Notes: a model not told the origin generated them from the sequence alone. A stretch of 64,000 nt of DNA from an uncultured delta proteobacterium (GCA_903843965.1 CAIMRY010000019.1:124001-188000), one strand, 5' to 3'; shown: positions 34,750-43,310, counted from the stretch's first letter. Translations and numbers: made by a program.

Positions 34750-36138
34750 CTAGGCCACCTTGGCCCGGCGGGCCTGGCGGGCCTTCAGATGGGCCTGCCA
34801 GCTCTGGGTGGCCTCATTGTGCAGGGCCACGATGTCCTCGTGGGTCAGGGCGTCGGTGCGGACCACGGCGTTGTGGTAGCCGTCGTACTCGTCAAAGTTG
34901 GTGGACATGAGGTGCCCCTTTTCCACCAGCATGGCGTGGAAGCGGCTGCCGGGGAACGGCGTGGCGATGGAGAACTGGGCGCTGTCCGAGTCCAGCTCCA
35001 GGGCCAGGGCGATGGTCTGGCGCGCGGTCTCCCTGGTCTCTCCGGGCAGGCCGAACATGAAGGTGAGGTGGTAGTGGATGCCCAGCTCACGGGTGATGGC
35101 CACAGTCTGGCGCACCCGGTCCAGGTCCAGGCCCTTGCAGGCCTGCTCCAGCACGGCCTGCGCGCCCGACTCCACGCCGTACTTCAGCGCCGTGAGCCCG
35201 GCGTCCTTGAGCGCGGTCAGCATCTCGCGGTCCATCTGGTCGGCCCGGGCCATGATGCCCCAGGGCAGCCCCAGGTTGCGGGCCTTGATCTCCGCGCACA
35301 GCGCCAGGATGCGCTTCTTGCCCACGTTGAAGGTGTCGTCGTCGAAGTAGAAGGACTTGAAGCCGAAGCGCTTCACAGCGTCCTCGATCTCGTCCACCAC
35401 GTCCTTGGGCGAGCGGGTGCGGTACAGGGGACCGCCGTACATCAGCTGGGGCCAGGCGCAGAACACGCAGCCAAAGGGGCACCCGCGCGAGGCGATGACC
35501 TGCAGCGAGGGCTCGGGGATGCCGCCGGGCCGGTCGTTGTAGCGCTCCATGGGCAGCATGTCGCGGTCGGGCCAGGGCAAGGCGTCGAGGTTCGGCTGGG
35601 GCTCGCCGCGCGGGTTCACGCGCACGCCGCCCTGCCCGTCGCGATGGGCCAGGCCGGGCACGTCCACAAGCGAGGTTGTGTCGCGCAGGGCCGTGACCAG
35701 CGCCAGGAGCGGGTACTCGTATTCGCCCACCAAGGTGTAGTTGAGCTCCGGGTGGGCCGAAAGCAGCTCCGCCGTGCCCAGGGCGTGGTAGGCCCCGCCG
35801 AAGACGATGGGCACGTCCGGGCCGAGGATCTGCCTCGCCCGGCGCAGCACGGCCAGGTCGGTCGAGAGCGAGGCCGAGGAGATCTCGAAGAAGACCACGT
35901 CGGGCTTGAAGGCCTCCAACCGGTCGAAAAAGGACGCCTCGTCGCTGCCCTCAGCAATGGCGTCGATCAAGAGCGGCGTGAAGCCGCCCTTGCGCAGCAG
36001 GGCCGTGGCATAGGCCAAGAAGAACGGGAAGGGGATGTATTTGCTGCTGGCGTCCTCAAAATGGGGCCAGCGCGAACCCGCCCTGACGCCGTAGAAGCCG
36101 GGCTTGCTCCAGGGGGCGTTGCCAAGGAAAATCTTCAT
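34750..36138 (-). CDS. B12-binding-domain radical SAM protein
   Basis: This 462-residue protein has an N-terminal cobalamin-binding-like domain of about 200 residues with GGAYHAL near its end. The radical SAM motif CPFGCVFC follows (Cys220, Cys224, Cys227). The layout is that of BchE-type enzymes that methylate or cyclise unusual substrates. ATG 36138 has AGGAG seven bases upstream. A long in-frame extension to 36339 is made of low-complexity Pro/Arg/Glu repeats and is not credible as coding, since the ribosome binding site supports the internal start. Two epimerase genes follow closely, so it could act on the same sugar nucleotide or a lipid-linked intermediate. Confidence 0.85.
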   Translation of the reverse strand: MKIFLGNAPWSKPGFYGVRAGSRWPHFEDASSKYIPFPFFLAYATALLRKGGFTPLLIDAIAEGSDEASFFDRLEAFKPDVVFFEISSASLSTDLAVLRRARQILGPDVPIVFGGAYHALGTAELLSAHPELNYTLVGEYEYPLLALVTALRDTTSLVDVPGLAHRDGQGGVRVNPRGEPQPNLDALPWPDRDMLPMERYNDRPGGIPEPSLQVIASRGCPFGCVFCAWPQLMYGGPLYRTRSPKDVVDEIEDAVKRFGFKSFYFDDDTFNVGKKRILALCAEIKARNLGLPWGIMARADQMDREMLTALKDAGLTALKYGVESGAQAVLEQACKGLDLDRVRQTVAITRELGIHYHLTFMFGLPGETRETARQTIALALELDSDSAQFSIATPFPGSRFHAMLVEKGHLMSTNFDEYDGYHNAVVRTDALTHEDIVALHNEATQSWQAHLKARQARRAKVA

Positions 36139-36162
36139 CTCAGTGCTCCTTTGCAATGTCAG

Positions 36163-36250
36163 CGGTCTGGCCGGTCTGGCCGGTCTGTTTGGTCTCGTTG
36201 GTCCCGTGCTCTCGCCGGGCTCGTCAGTCTTTTTGCTCTCGCCGGGCTCG
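36163..36250. repeat. 9-bp tandem array and a 16-bp direct repeat upstream of the B12 radical SAM gene
   Basis: Five 9-bp units (cggtctggc-like, 36163-36207) are followed by two exact 16-bp copies, gctctcgccgggctcg, at 36208-36223 and 36235-36250. They lie in the 255-bp gap before the radical SAM start codon, so they may affect its expression. A run of nine G ends the same gap at 36380-36388. Confidence 0.85.
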
Positions 36251-36393
36251 CCGGTAGGCCCTGTCTTTTCAAAGGCGACTTTCGCCCCCTGGACCCCGCC
36301 CTGGCCGCTGCTTGCGCCGCTTCCGGCCCAGGGCCGCATCGCCAGAATCCGCTCTGAATACGCTCCCCGGCACCCATTTGGGGGGGGGCAGGC

Positions 36394-37713
36394 CTACTTG
36401 TTCTCGTCGTGCGGCAGCACGATCCGCTTGAGCCCCGCGCAGGCCACATCCATGTTCCACTCCGTGCGCACCCGGCGCAGGCCCTCCCGGCCCATGGCCC
36501 GGCGGGTCTGCGGCTCCCGGTACAGCCGCTCGATGGCCAGGGCGTACTCCTGCACGCTGTCGGCCAAGAGGCCGGTGCGGTCCTGGTCCACAAAATACTT
36601 GGCCTCGCCAAAGGAGGTGGAGATGACCGGCCTGCCGCAGGCGTAGTACTCGAAGATCTTGGTCGGGCTCTTGCTCTCCTGGAACAGCGAGGGCTCCACC
36701 AGGCAGTACAGCCCCACGTCGATGGACCGGAGATAGTCCGGCATGGCGTCGGGCGCAAGCCAGGGGGCCATGCGGATGGGATAGCCCGCAAAGCGCGTGC
36801 GCACCTCCTCCTCCACGGCCTTGAAAAAGTCGCCGCCGCCCACGATGTCCAGCTGCAGGCCCTCGCGCCGGTCGAGCCGGTCGCAGGCCAGGGCAAAGGC
36901 CTCGATCATGAACAGGACATTGTCGCGGGTGAAGTTCTGGAAGATGGTGCCCACCCAGGAATAGACCACCGGCCCCGCATGCTCCTGGTCGGCGTGCTCA
37001 AAACCGTCGCGTTCATGGGCCTCGGCATCAAACCCGGCGGGCGGGGTGAAGCGGCGATGGTCCACATAGGTGGGCAGGATGTGGATGCTCTTGAAGTTCC
37101 GGGACAGCCGCTTTTGCAGCCGCACGCTGGAGACGATGCAGTCGTCGCAGTACAGGCCGAAGAAGTTCAGCAGATGCCGCACCTCCAGCCGCACAAAGGG
37201 CCGGACCACCAGGTAGTCCAGAATCCAGTCGTCGATGTCCATGTACACGCGGGAGCCGTTCAAGAGCTTCAGGTACAGGGGCACGAGAAAGCCGTAGTTG
37301 GGCCGCTGCTCCACAATGACGAGCGGGCCTTTGTACAGCAGCCAATGCAGGGTCGCCAGGTTCAGGCAGAACTTCTCCACCTCCCAGATGCGCCGGAAGG
37401 GGAAGGGGAAATGGTGCAGCTGGGCGTATTCGTCCCAGTAGGCCAAAACGCTGGTGTCGACCCCCTGCTGCCCCATGACCTGGGCGAAGTGGTAGCTGCG
37501 CACCCGCGCGGGCGCCACCTTCAGCCCCTCGCTGGAGAGAAAGAGCACACGGGTGGGCGCGGCCTGCTTCTTGCCCGACAGCAGGCGGAACACGCGGCGC
37601 AGGCCAGCGACAACCAGCACCACGGCCAGCAGCAGCAGGTTGAGCGCCAGGGCCAGGGCGTCGTCCAGGCGGAAGAGCAGCCTGGCCAGGCGGGATTTGT
37701 TGTTCAGGCGCAT
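36394..37713 (-). CDS. Membrane-anchored glycosyltransferase (GT4-like)
   Basis: This 439-residue protein has one N-terminal membrane helix at about residues 17-42, followed by a GT-B-like domain. FFLSSEGLKVAPARVRSY-like start (VLFLSSEGLKV) and the donor-side block SWVGTIFQN, PSLFQESKSPTKIFEYYACG and TSFGEAK resemble GT4 enzymes in layout. The EYYACGRPV block sits where the second glutamate motif is expected. An MKR-poor N terminus with a hydrophobic run suggests anchoring at the inner membrane. ATG 37713 has an AGGAAAG site. A run of nine G residues lies 5 bp beyond its stop. It probably adds a sugar to a lipid-linked intermediate, with donor unknown. Confidence 0.75.
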   Translation of the reverse strand: MRLNNKSRLARLLFRLDDALALALNLLLLAVVLVVAGLRRVFRLLSGKKQAAPTRVLFLSSEGLKVAPARVRSYHFAQVMGQQGVDTSVLAYWDEYAQLHHFPFPFRRIWEVEKFCLNLATLHWLLYKGPLVIVEQRPNYGFLVPLYLKLLNGSRVYMDIDDWILDYLVVRPFVRLEVRHLLNFFGLYCDDCIVSSVRLQKRLSRNFKSIHILPTYVDHRRFTPPAGFDAEAHERDGFEHADQEHAGPVVYSWVGTIFQNFTRDNVLFMIEAFALACDRLDRREGLQLDIVGGGDFFKAVEEEVRTRFAGYPIRMAPWLAPDAMPDYLRSIDVGLYCLVEPSLFQESKSPTKIFEYYACGRPVISTSFGEAKYFVDQDRTGLLADSVQEYALAIERLYREPQTRRAMGREGLRRVRTEWNMDVACAGLKRIVLPHDENK

Positions 37714-37733
37714 CGGCTTTCCTGTCCGTCGGT

Positions 37734-39176
37734 TCAGCTGGCCTGGGGCCGTTTTGCGGTTTTGGCGGCCCGGCGCTCGAAGAGCTGCGCCACGTACGAG
37801 TGCCCGATGGCGCTGGCGTCCATGCCGTGCCAGGGCACGAAGGAGGCGAACAACTGCCGGAAGTGCGTGAGCCGCGGGAACACCGCCACGGGAAAGCCCT
37901 TGTAGGCCGGGTGGCAGGACAGGTTCTCGTGGTAGAAGTAGCGCTCCCCGCTGCGGTCGATCTGGGCGAAGTACTCGCAGATGGTGGCGTGCTCCATCTC
38001 CGAAAAGCTGATGGTGTTGATGAAGAACTCCACCGAGCGGTCCTGCAGCTTCGGCAGCATGAAGTTGGGCATGAGCACGGCGTCGTACTGCTCAAGCACC
38101 GCGCGGTCCAGGCTCAGGTCCGGGGAGTCGTAGAGCAGGATCTTCTTCTCCGGGAAGGCCAGGGAGAGGTAATAGGACGAGATGAGCAGGTTCTCCGGCA
38201 GGTCGAAGTTCACGTAGGTCAGGGGCCTGCCCGTGCGCAGCAGCTGGTGGGCGAAGCCGCCGAACCCGCCGCCGATCTCGGCCACCACGGGCCGGGGCTC
38301 CTCCTCCAGCAGCCGCAGCACGCGGAAGGCCCTGGCGTGGTTGACGAAGGAGTTCCAGTTGATGGTCCAGCCCTCGACATCGTAGCCGTAGGGATTGCCT
38401 ATGGGCGGCATGGCCGCCTCGGACAGGTCGTGCTCGCCGTCGACCAGGGCGCGCCAGACATCCATGTGCTGCAGCAGCCAGGGCTCTTGCTGCGGGTGCG
38501 CGGCAAAGGCCCGGAAGCCCGCCTCCCCGCCGAGGATGGACGTGCTCAGGTCGTTGCGGCAGAAATTGGCCAGGCGCAGGGTGAGCCAGTCCACGTCGCG
38601 CGCGTCCACGGCGTCATAAAAGTCCTTGCGGGTGGTGCGCAGCAGGCTCTCCCAGTTCTTGCCCACGCGGTAGGCCGGGGGCGCGTTCTTGGCGTCGGCC
38701 GTGGCGCGGCGGTAGCTTTCCAGCAGCTGCGCCACCACGGCCCGCTGCGTGTCCAGCGGATGCGGCGAGGGCACGTCGGCCACGACCTTGCCGCGCACCT
38801 GGTGCCTGCGGCGCTTCGTGTGCAGGGTTTCGCCCTCGCAGCTGTAGTCGTAGCAGCACACGGCATAGTTCCCGGCCAGCCGGCGCATGGCCTCCAGGGG
38901 ATTCTGCGGAAAGTGGACCACGCGCTCCGGCCCGTAGCCCAGGCTGGCGGCCTGCCTGCTGACGCCCTCAAAGGACAGGCAAATCACCAGGATCGCGTCC
39001 GGGGCCAGGGCGGGCAGGGTCTGCGGGTCGGCCACGGGCACGCTCTGGACCTCCGCGCCCCACTTGGCGGGATCCCTGTCCAGCACGGCCAGCACCTCGA
39101 TGCCCGCGTCGCGGCACATCTCCATGGCCCGTTCGATGCCCACGCCAAAACCCCACATGCAGATCTTCTTTCCCAC
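37734..39176 (-). CDS. Putative sugar O-methyltransferase with N-terminal Rossmann-like domain
   Basis: This 480-residue protein starts at GTG 39176, which is preceded by AGGAG seven bases upstream. The first 100 residues form a Rossmann-like unit beginning KKICMWGFGVGIE. The second half carries the SAM-like motif EIGGGFGGFAHQLL at about residue 300, followed by NFDLPENLLISSYYLSLAFP (named by its ends NFDLPEN and SLAFP), typical of the putative sugar O-methyltransferase family. The two-domain design could let one protein bind the sugar nucleotide and methylate it. A longer frame to 39266 exists but lacks a ribosome binding site. The GT2 gene is 68 bp upstream and a glycosyltransferase gene follows after 20 bp. 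Confidence 0.78.
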   Translation of the reverse strand: MGKKICMWGFGVGIERAMEMCRDAGIEVLAVLDRDPAKWGAEVQSVPVADPQTLPALAPDAILVICLSFEGVSRQAASLGYGPERVVHFPQNPLEAMRRLAGNYAVCCYDYSCEGETLHTKRRRHQVRGKVVADVPSPHPLDTQRAVVAQLLESYRRATADAKNAPPAYRVGKNWESLLRTTRKDFYDAVDARDVDWLTLRLANFCRNDLSTSILGGEAGFRAFAAHPQQEPWLLQHMDVWRALVDGEHDLSEAAMPPIGNPYGYDVEGWTINWNSFVNHARAFRVLRLLEEEPRPVVAEIGGGFGGFAHQLLRTGRPLTYVNFDLPENLLISSYYLSLAFPEKKILLYDSPDLSLDRAVLEQYDAVLMPNFMLPKLQDRSVEFFINTISFSEMEHATICEYFAQIDRSGERYFYHENLSCHPAYKGFPVAVFPRLTHFRQLFASFVPWHGMDASAIGHSYVAQLFERRAAKTAKRPQAS

Positions 39177-39244
39177 CCGAGTGCTCCTTGACCGAGTTTG
39201 CTCCGGACCAAAATTCCTCTCGCCGCATTTGCGCCGGGGCAGGC

Positions 39245-40120
39245 TCAGGCCGCCTTGCGCCGCCACCAGTCAAGCCAGTCCATGGCCCAGGCGTAGGGCA
39301 GCATGGACAGGGTCAGCAGGCCGCGGGGCAGGTCCAGGTCCGCCGCGTCGCGCCGCAGCAGCTCCCGGCAGCGGCGCAGGGTGCGCCCGCAGGAGGCCCA
39401 GGCCTTGCGCCAGGTGGGCTGTTCATAGCAGCCGTAATAGTACCACTTCCACCAGTTGCGCCGCAGCGAGGCCGCGCTGTCGCGCCGCAGGTGCAGGCAT
39501 TTGGCGAGGTTGGTGTAGATGAGCACGTGCTCGTCGCGGATGGACTCGCACAACTTCACGTCCTCGGCGTTGGTGCGGCAGTGCTCCGGGTACAGCCCGG
39601 CGTCCACCAGCACCTGCTTGCGGAACAGCGTGTTGCAGCCCCAGAGGAAGGGCGGCCGGAAGACCTTGTTCGGCCCCCGGTGCTGCACCATGTGCACGGC
39701 CCGCCAGCGGTCCGGCAGGGTCTGCTGGTACATCTCCAGCAACTCGCCGCCCACGCCGGAGACCCCGCCAGGGATGTCACCGGGGATGTCGGAACTCAGC
39801 TCCGCCGCCAGCTGCTCCAGCCAGTCCGGCGCGGGCAGCACGTCGGAATCCAGGGCGGCCAGAAATTCCGTGGTGCAGGCGCGGATGGCGGTGTTGCGGG
39901 CCACGGCCAGGCCCATGTTGCGCGGCTGGCGGATGACCCGCAGGGGGTAGCGCGCGCCCTGGGCGTGGCGCTGGGCCAGGGCTGCGGTGTCGTCCCTTGA
40001 GCCGTCGTCGATGACCAGGACCTCGGTGATGGGGTGGGTCTGGGCCATGACCGCAGGCAGCACGCGGTCCAGAAAGGGCGCGGCGTTGTAGCAGGGCAGA
40101 TAAAGCGTTATATCAAGCAC
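39245..40120 (-). CDS. Glycosyltransferase family 2 protein
   Basis: This 291-residue GT-A enzyme begins at GTG 40120 with LDITLYLPCYN. VIDDGSRDDT and the DxD-type LDSDVLP motif, which binds the metal and NDP-sugar, are visible. A short hydrophobic segment near the C terminus may contact the membrane. The GTG start has GAGG at good spacing, and the frame upstream of it looks non-coding. A serine/glycine-rich stretch after LAAELSSD (DIPGDIPGGVSGVGG) looks like a small repeat insert. It heads the minus-strand run that goes down to the TPR-fused radical SAM gene. A TTGACT/TATAAA pair upstream may be its promoter. Confidence 0.87.
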   Translation of the reverse strand: MLDITLYLPCYNAAPFLDRVLPAVMAQTHPITEVLVIDDGSRDDTAALAQRHAQGARYPLRVIRQPRNMGLAVARNTAIRACTTEFLAALDSDVLPAPDWLEQLAAELSSDIPGDIPGGVSGVGGELLEMYQQTLPDRWRAVHMVQHRGPNKVFRPPFLWGCNTLFRKQVLVDAGLYPEHCRTNAEDVKLCESIRDEHVLIYTNLAKCLHLRRDSAASLRRNWWKWYYYGCYEQPTWRKAWASCGRTLRRCRELLRRDAADLDLPRGLLTLSMLPYAWAMDWLDWWRRKAA

Positions 40121-40271
40121 CGTTGCGCCTCGCGCTGGTTTGCAGGACGTTGCCCTGAAGGGGCGGGTGGCGAAGACGCCCAGCCGCCTGTTTCCGTCTG
40201 AGCGCATGCAGAATCCAGGCCAGACGCTGTCGTTGCCCCGGTGGGCCTGCGGACCCTTGGCAGCACTGGAT

Positions 40272-40303
40272 TTTATACAAATCTGCGGAGATATGCCAGT
40301 CAA
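40272..40303 (-). promoter_or_regulatory. Possible promoter for GT2 gene
   Basis: On the minus strand TTGACT (40298-40303) and TATAAA (40272-40277) match consensus at five of six positions each. The spacing of 20 bp is longer than the usual 16-18, so this is tentative. Confidence 0.3.
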
Positions 40304-40381
40304 AATCCCGGCGCTGCCAGGTCCGGGCCAGTCCCGGTGGCCCAGCCCCCGGCCCCAGACCCGGCCCCGGACCCGGACCCG

Positions 40382-40402
40382 GCCAGCAAGGCTGGCGTTT
40401 TT
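40382..40402 (+). terminator. Terminator-like hairpin in leader of radical SAM gene
   Basis: A perfect 6-bp stem (GCCAGC / GCTGGC) with a 3-nt loop is followed by GTTTTT. It lies 80 bp upstream of the 40482 start codon. In this position it could be an attenuator, or a terminator for anything read from the left on the plus strand. Confidence 0.55.
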
Positions 40403-40481
40403 CTTGCAGAATGCCTGCAACCGTGACAAGGTTCCACCACAAACGCGCCCAGCGGCGCAAAACCGCAGTCAGGAGAACAGC

Positions 40482-41750
40482 ATGCGAGTTGTTTTGAGCC
40501 ATGTGGGCATCCGCAACATCGGGTTCGACGCCTTTGAGCGTCTGTTCGCGCCGGGCTTCGACAACCTGGACTCCTTCATCGTCCCGTACGGCATGGTCAC
40601 CCTGGGCGGCATCCTCAAGGCCAAGGGCCACGAAGTCGAGTACCTCGACCTGCGCATGGTCAAGGGCTGGGATGAGGTGGAGAGCTTCCTGCGCGACTTC
40701 AAGCCCCAGGTGCTGGGCTGCGGCTTCCAGACCCCGAACCGGGAGTTCGCCATCGACCTGTGCGCCCTGGCCAGGACCCTGGGCATCGTCACCGTGGTGG
40801 GCGGCCCGCACGTCAGCTGCGTCCCGGCCGACGCAGAGGGCATCGACGCCTTTGACCACGTGGTGGTGGGCGAGGGCGACCTTGTCCTGCCGGAGCTCTT
40901 GGAGGCCGTGGGCCGTGGGGCCAAACCGCCGAAGATGATCCGCGCCGAGCCCGTGGCCGAGATCGAGTCCATCCCCCTGCCCTACCTCTCGCCCATTTAC
41001 GAAAGCCTGATCAAGCGCAAGGGCTGCGGGTTCATCGTCACCAGCCGGGGCTGCCCGGGCCGCTGCAAGTACTGCCAGCCGGTGCAGAAGACCATCTACG
41101 GCCCGCGCGTCAAGCTGCGCTCGGCCGAGAACGTCATCCGGGAGATGACGCACTACCAGGAAGCCTTCGGCGTGCGCAAATTCTTCATCATGGACGACAT
41201 GTTCATCGTCAACCGCAAGCGCGTCAACGAGTTCTGCCAGATCATGCAGGACCGCAAGCTGGACATGGAGTACGACATCAGCGCCCGGGTGGACTACTTC
41301 GACGAGGATCTGGCCGAGCGCCTGGCGGCCACGGGCTGCAACCTGATCAGCTTCGGCTTCGAGTCCGGCTCCAACCACAAGCTCCAGCTGATGCACAAGC
41401 AGACCACCCGCGAGCAGAACCTGGCCGCCGGCATGATCTGGAAGAAGTTCAACCGGCTGCTTTTGGCCAACATGCTCTTCGCCATCCCCGGCGAGACCGA
41501 GGAGGACCTGGCGGAGGACTACTCCTTCATCGACATCCTGCGGCCCACCATGGTCTATTTCAACCGCATGGTGCCCTTCCCCGGCTCGGCCTATTTCGAC
41601 GAGCTGCTGGCCGCAGGCATGCTGGCCACCACGGACTTCAGCAAATACGAGATGAACGTGGTGCGCAGCACCCCGCTGGTCAAGAACGTGGACTACGCCA
41701 TGGTGGACCGCTGGGAAGAGAAATTCAACGAGCTGCGCAAGAAGCTGTAG
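40482..41750 (+). CDS. B12-binding-domain radical SAM protein
   Basis: This 422-residue protein has an N-terminal cobalamin-binding-like domain (VGGPHVSC at about residues 107-113 is its conserved end) and the radical SAM motif CPGRCKYC (Cys191, Cys195, Cys198). The C-terminal part includes ISFGFESGSNHKL and MVPFPGSAYFDELLAAG (short block PFPGSAYF), typical of this enzyme class. ATG 40482 has GGAG just upstream and begins directly at the domain. Enzymes of this type often methylate an unreactive carbon of a sugar, lipid or pigment. It is transcribed alone, divergent from the GT2 gene, with a strong terminator beyond it at 41849 and a terminator-like hairpin in its leader. Confidence 0.87.
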   Translation: MRVVLSHVGIRNIGFDAFERLFAPGFDNLDSFIVPYGMVTLGGILKAKGHEVEYLDLRMVKGWDEVESFLRDFKPQVLGCGFQTPNREFAIDLCALARTLGIVTVVGGPHVSCVPADAEGIDAFDHVVVGEGDLVLPELLEAVGRGAKPPKMIRAEPVAEIESIPLPYLSPIYESLIKRKGCGFIVTSRGCPGRCKYCQPVQKTIYGPRVKLRSAENVIREMTHYQEAFGVRKFFIMDDMFIVNRKRVNEFCQIMQDRKLDMEYDISARVDYFDEDLAERLAATGCNLISFGFESGSNHKLQLMHKQTTREQNLAAGMIWKKFNRLLLANMLFAIPGETEEDLAEDYSFIDILRPTMVYFNRMVPFPGSAYFDELLAAGMLATTDFSKYEMNVVRSTPLVKNVDYAMVDRWEEKFNELRKKL

Positions 41751-41848
41751 CGCGCCTGGGGTTTTGCTCCGGCTGGCCGCCCAAGGGCCGCCGCGCACGG
41801 CCCGATGGCCAAAGCCCGCCGCGCGCGGTCATGCGCCGTCACCCACCG

Positions 41849-41896
41849 AAAAGGCCTGGGGGAGTTGGTCCAGTTGGACCTCCCCTGGGCCTTTTT
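41849..41896 (+). terminator. Rho-independent terminator of the 40482 radical SAM gene
   Basis: An imperfect outer stem (AAAAGGCC with GGGCCTTTTT) encloses an inner stem, GGTCCA / TGGACC, and ends with five T residues. It lies 98 bp downstream of the radical SAM stop. Confidence 0.7.
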
Positions 41897-41933
41897 CGTT
41901 CGCCCGATCATCTGGACAGGGCCAACCGCAAAC

Positions 41934-41962
41934 AAAAAAGCCAGCGCATCGCCACGCTGGCT
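41934..41962 (-). terminator. Rho-independent terminator of the minus-strand glycan cluster
   Basis: A perfect 8-bp stem (41939-41946 with 41955-41962) around an 8-nt loop is followed on the minus strand by six T residues and GTTT. It lies 95 bp beyond the stop of the last cluster gene at 42057. Confidence 0.85.
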
Positions 41963-42056
41963 CCATGAATGGCTCCTCCGCCGGAACCCCCGGCGCTGCG
42001 GAAAAATCAGCCCGTCGGCCAGGGCCGGAAGCGTCGTGGACGCCCCTCCCCGCGCC

Positions 42057-43310
42057 TCACCCCTGGCGCGTAAAGATATTCGCCAGGGCGTCCTCCAGGG
42101 TGCGCTTGAGCGCCCAGCCAAAGGCCTCCGTGGCCTGCACGGCCTCCTGCCGGGCCCGCTCCTCGCGCTCCGGGTCCGGCCCTGGGGCCAGCTCCGGCAG
42201 CATGGCCCGCAGCTCGTCGGCCAGGGACTGCGGGTCGCCGTGGCGGAAATATCTGCCGTGGGGCGGGGCCTGCTCCACGTGCACGTCGATGTCCGAGAGC
42301 AGCATGTCCTGGCCCAGCAGCCGGGTGTCCTCGACCACGGTGCTCCAGCCCTCGAACAAGGAGGGCTGCACCACACACAGGGCCCCGCGCACCAGCTGGA
42401 TCTGGTCCACGCGGTCGATGAGCCCCAGGATGCGCACCTGCGTGTTTAGGCCCAGGGCGCTGATCTGCTCCCGCAGGGCCGCGAAGTAGCCCGGCGCGCG
42501 CGGGTCGTCCGGGTGGCCGGTGCAGGCCAGCACCGGCTCCAGGCCGCGCGCCTTGAGCAGGGCCAGGGCGCGCACCAGGGTGCCGTGGTCCTTGTGCTTC
42601 CAGAACTGGTTGCAGCACATGAGGTAGCGCTCGGGCAGGCCGAACTTCCGCCGCACCTGGTCCGGGTCCGGGGCGAACCATTGCTCCGGCGCCCTGGTGG
42701 CGAAGCGCAGCACGCGCCGCTCTACCCTGCTCTGCGGGAAGTGCGCGTCGAAATCCTTGCAGGCGCTCTCGCTGCTGAAGATCAGCAGACGGCCCAGCTC
42801 GGCGATGCGGCGGCAGACCTCGTTGCGGTGGAGCACGTCGTCCGGGGTGAAGAACTCCGGGTAGTGCAGGTGCTGCAGGTCGGGAATCCAGACCGCCACG
42901 GGCCGGTCGACAAAGAAATCCCCGCCGGAATTGGCCTCCAGCGGAAAGAAGATGTCCGCGTGCTCGAAGATGCGCTCCCTGGCCGGGCAATGGCCGACCT
43001 TGAGCCCGTCGAACATCGGCAGGCGCAGGATCTCCATCTCGCAGAAGATGACGCTGCTCACCAGGGGCAGGATGGGCTCGAACAGCGACAGAAAGCTGCG
43101 CCAGTGCGGAAAGATGACCAGCCGGATGTCCAGGCGCTCGGCTTCCGGCAGGGCGGCGTTGGCGCGCACCACGTTCTGCAGGTAGATGACCCCGCCCATC
43201 CAGTCCGGCCCGCCGACGAGCGGCACTGCAACCCTGATTCCCACTGCTCCGGCCTCCCCGGCCTCCCCGGCCTCCCCGGCTGTCATGTCGGCTGTCATGC
43301 CTACTATCAT
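42057..43310 (-). CDS. Glycosyltransferase family 4 protein
   Basis: This 417-residue GT-B enzyme has VAVPLVGGPDWMGG at its N-terminal acceptor loop, the usual place for a GG-containing motif. The donor domain contains YLMCCNQFWKHKDH and the retaining-type block PSLFEGWSTVVEDTRLLG (short form SLFEGWSTVVED). ATG 43310 overlaps the upstream epimerase stop (ATGA), so translation is coupled. The first 25 codons include 9- and 12-bp repeats that encode GEAGEAGEAG and MTADMTA, so the true N terminus could also be one of the in-frame ATGs just downstream. It is the last gene before the terminator at 41934 and probably adds a sugar to the cluster's glycan. Confidence 0.82.
   Translation of the reverse strand: MIVGMTADMTAGEAGEAGEAGAVGIRVAVPLVGGPDWMGGVIYLQNVVRANAALPEAERLDIRLVIFPHWRSFLSLFEPILPLVSSVIFCEMEILRLPMFDGLKVGHCPARERIFEHADIFFPLEANSGGDFFVDRPVAVWIPDLQHLHYPEFFTPDDVLHRNEVCRRIAELGRLLIFSSESACKDFDAHFPQSRVERRVLRFATRAPEQWFAPDPDQVRRKFGLPERYLMCCNQFWKHKDHGTLVRALALLKARGLEPVLACTGHPDDPRAPGYFAALREQISALGLNTQVRILGLIDRVDQIQLVRGALCVVQPSLFEGWSTVVEDTRLLGQDMLLSDIDVHVEQAPPHGRYFRHGDPQSLADELRAMLPELAPGPDPEREERARQEAVQATEAFGWALKRTLEDALANIFTRQG
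43251..43301 (-). repeat. Tandem repeats at the 5' end of a glycosyltransferase gene
   Basis: Three identical 9-bp units (ggcctcccc) are followed by two near-identical 12-bp units (ggctgtcatgtc and ggctgtcatgcc) at the start of the gene. They encode GEAGEAGEAG and repeated Met-Thr-Ala stretches. Confidence 0.9.

Larger units (their letters stand above)
40121..40481. other. 361-bp divergent intergenic region with leader hairpin
   Basis: This region separates the GT2 gene (minus) from the radical SAM gene (plus). It contains a possible minus-strand promoter (40272-40303), a pro-rich repeat stretch at about 40345-40384 built of ggaccc and ggcccc units, and a terminator-like hairpin at 40382-40402 in the plus-strand leader. 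No gene is supportable. I found no B12 riboswitch signature. Confidence 0.55.
41751..42056. other. 306-bp convergent region with opposing terminators
   Basis: This gap holds the plus-strand terminator for the radical SAM gene and the minus-strand terminator for the long cluster at 42-64 kb. Nothing else is visible. Confidence 0.7.

Noticed and set aside
40121-40481. Cobalamin riboswitch upstream of the B12 radical SAM gene
   Set aside because: I could not find a B12-box-like sequence or the expected helices, only a simple terminator-like hairpin.
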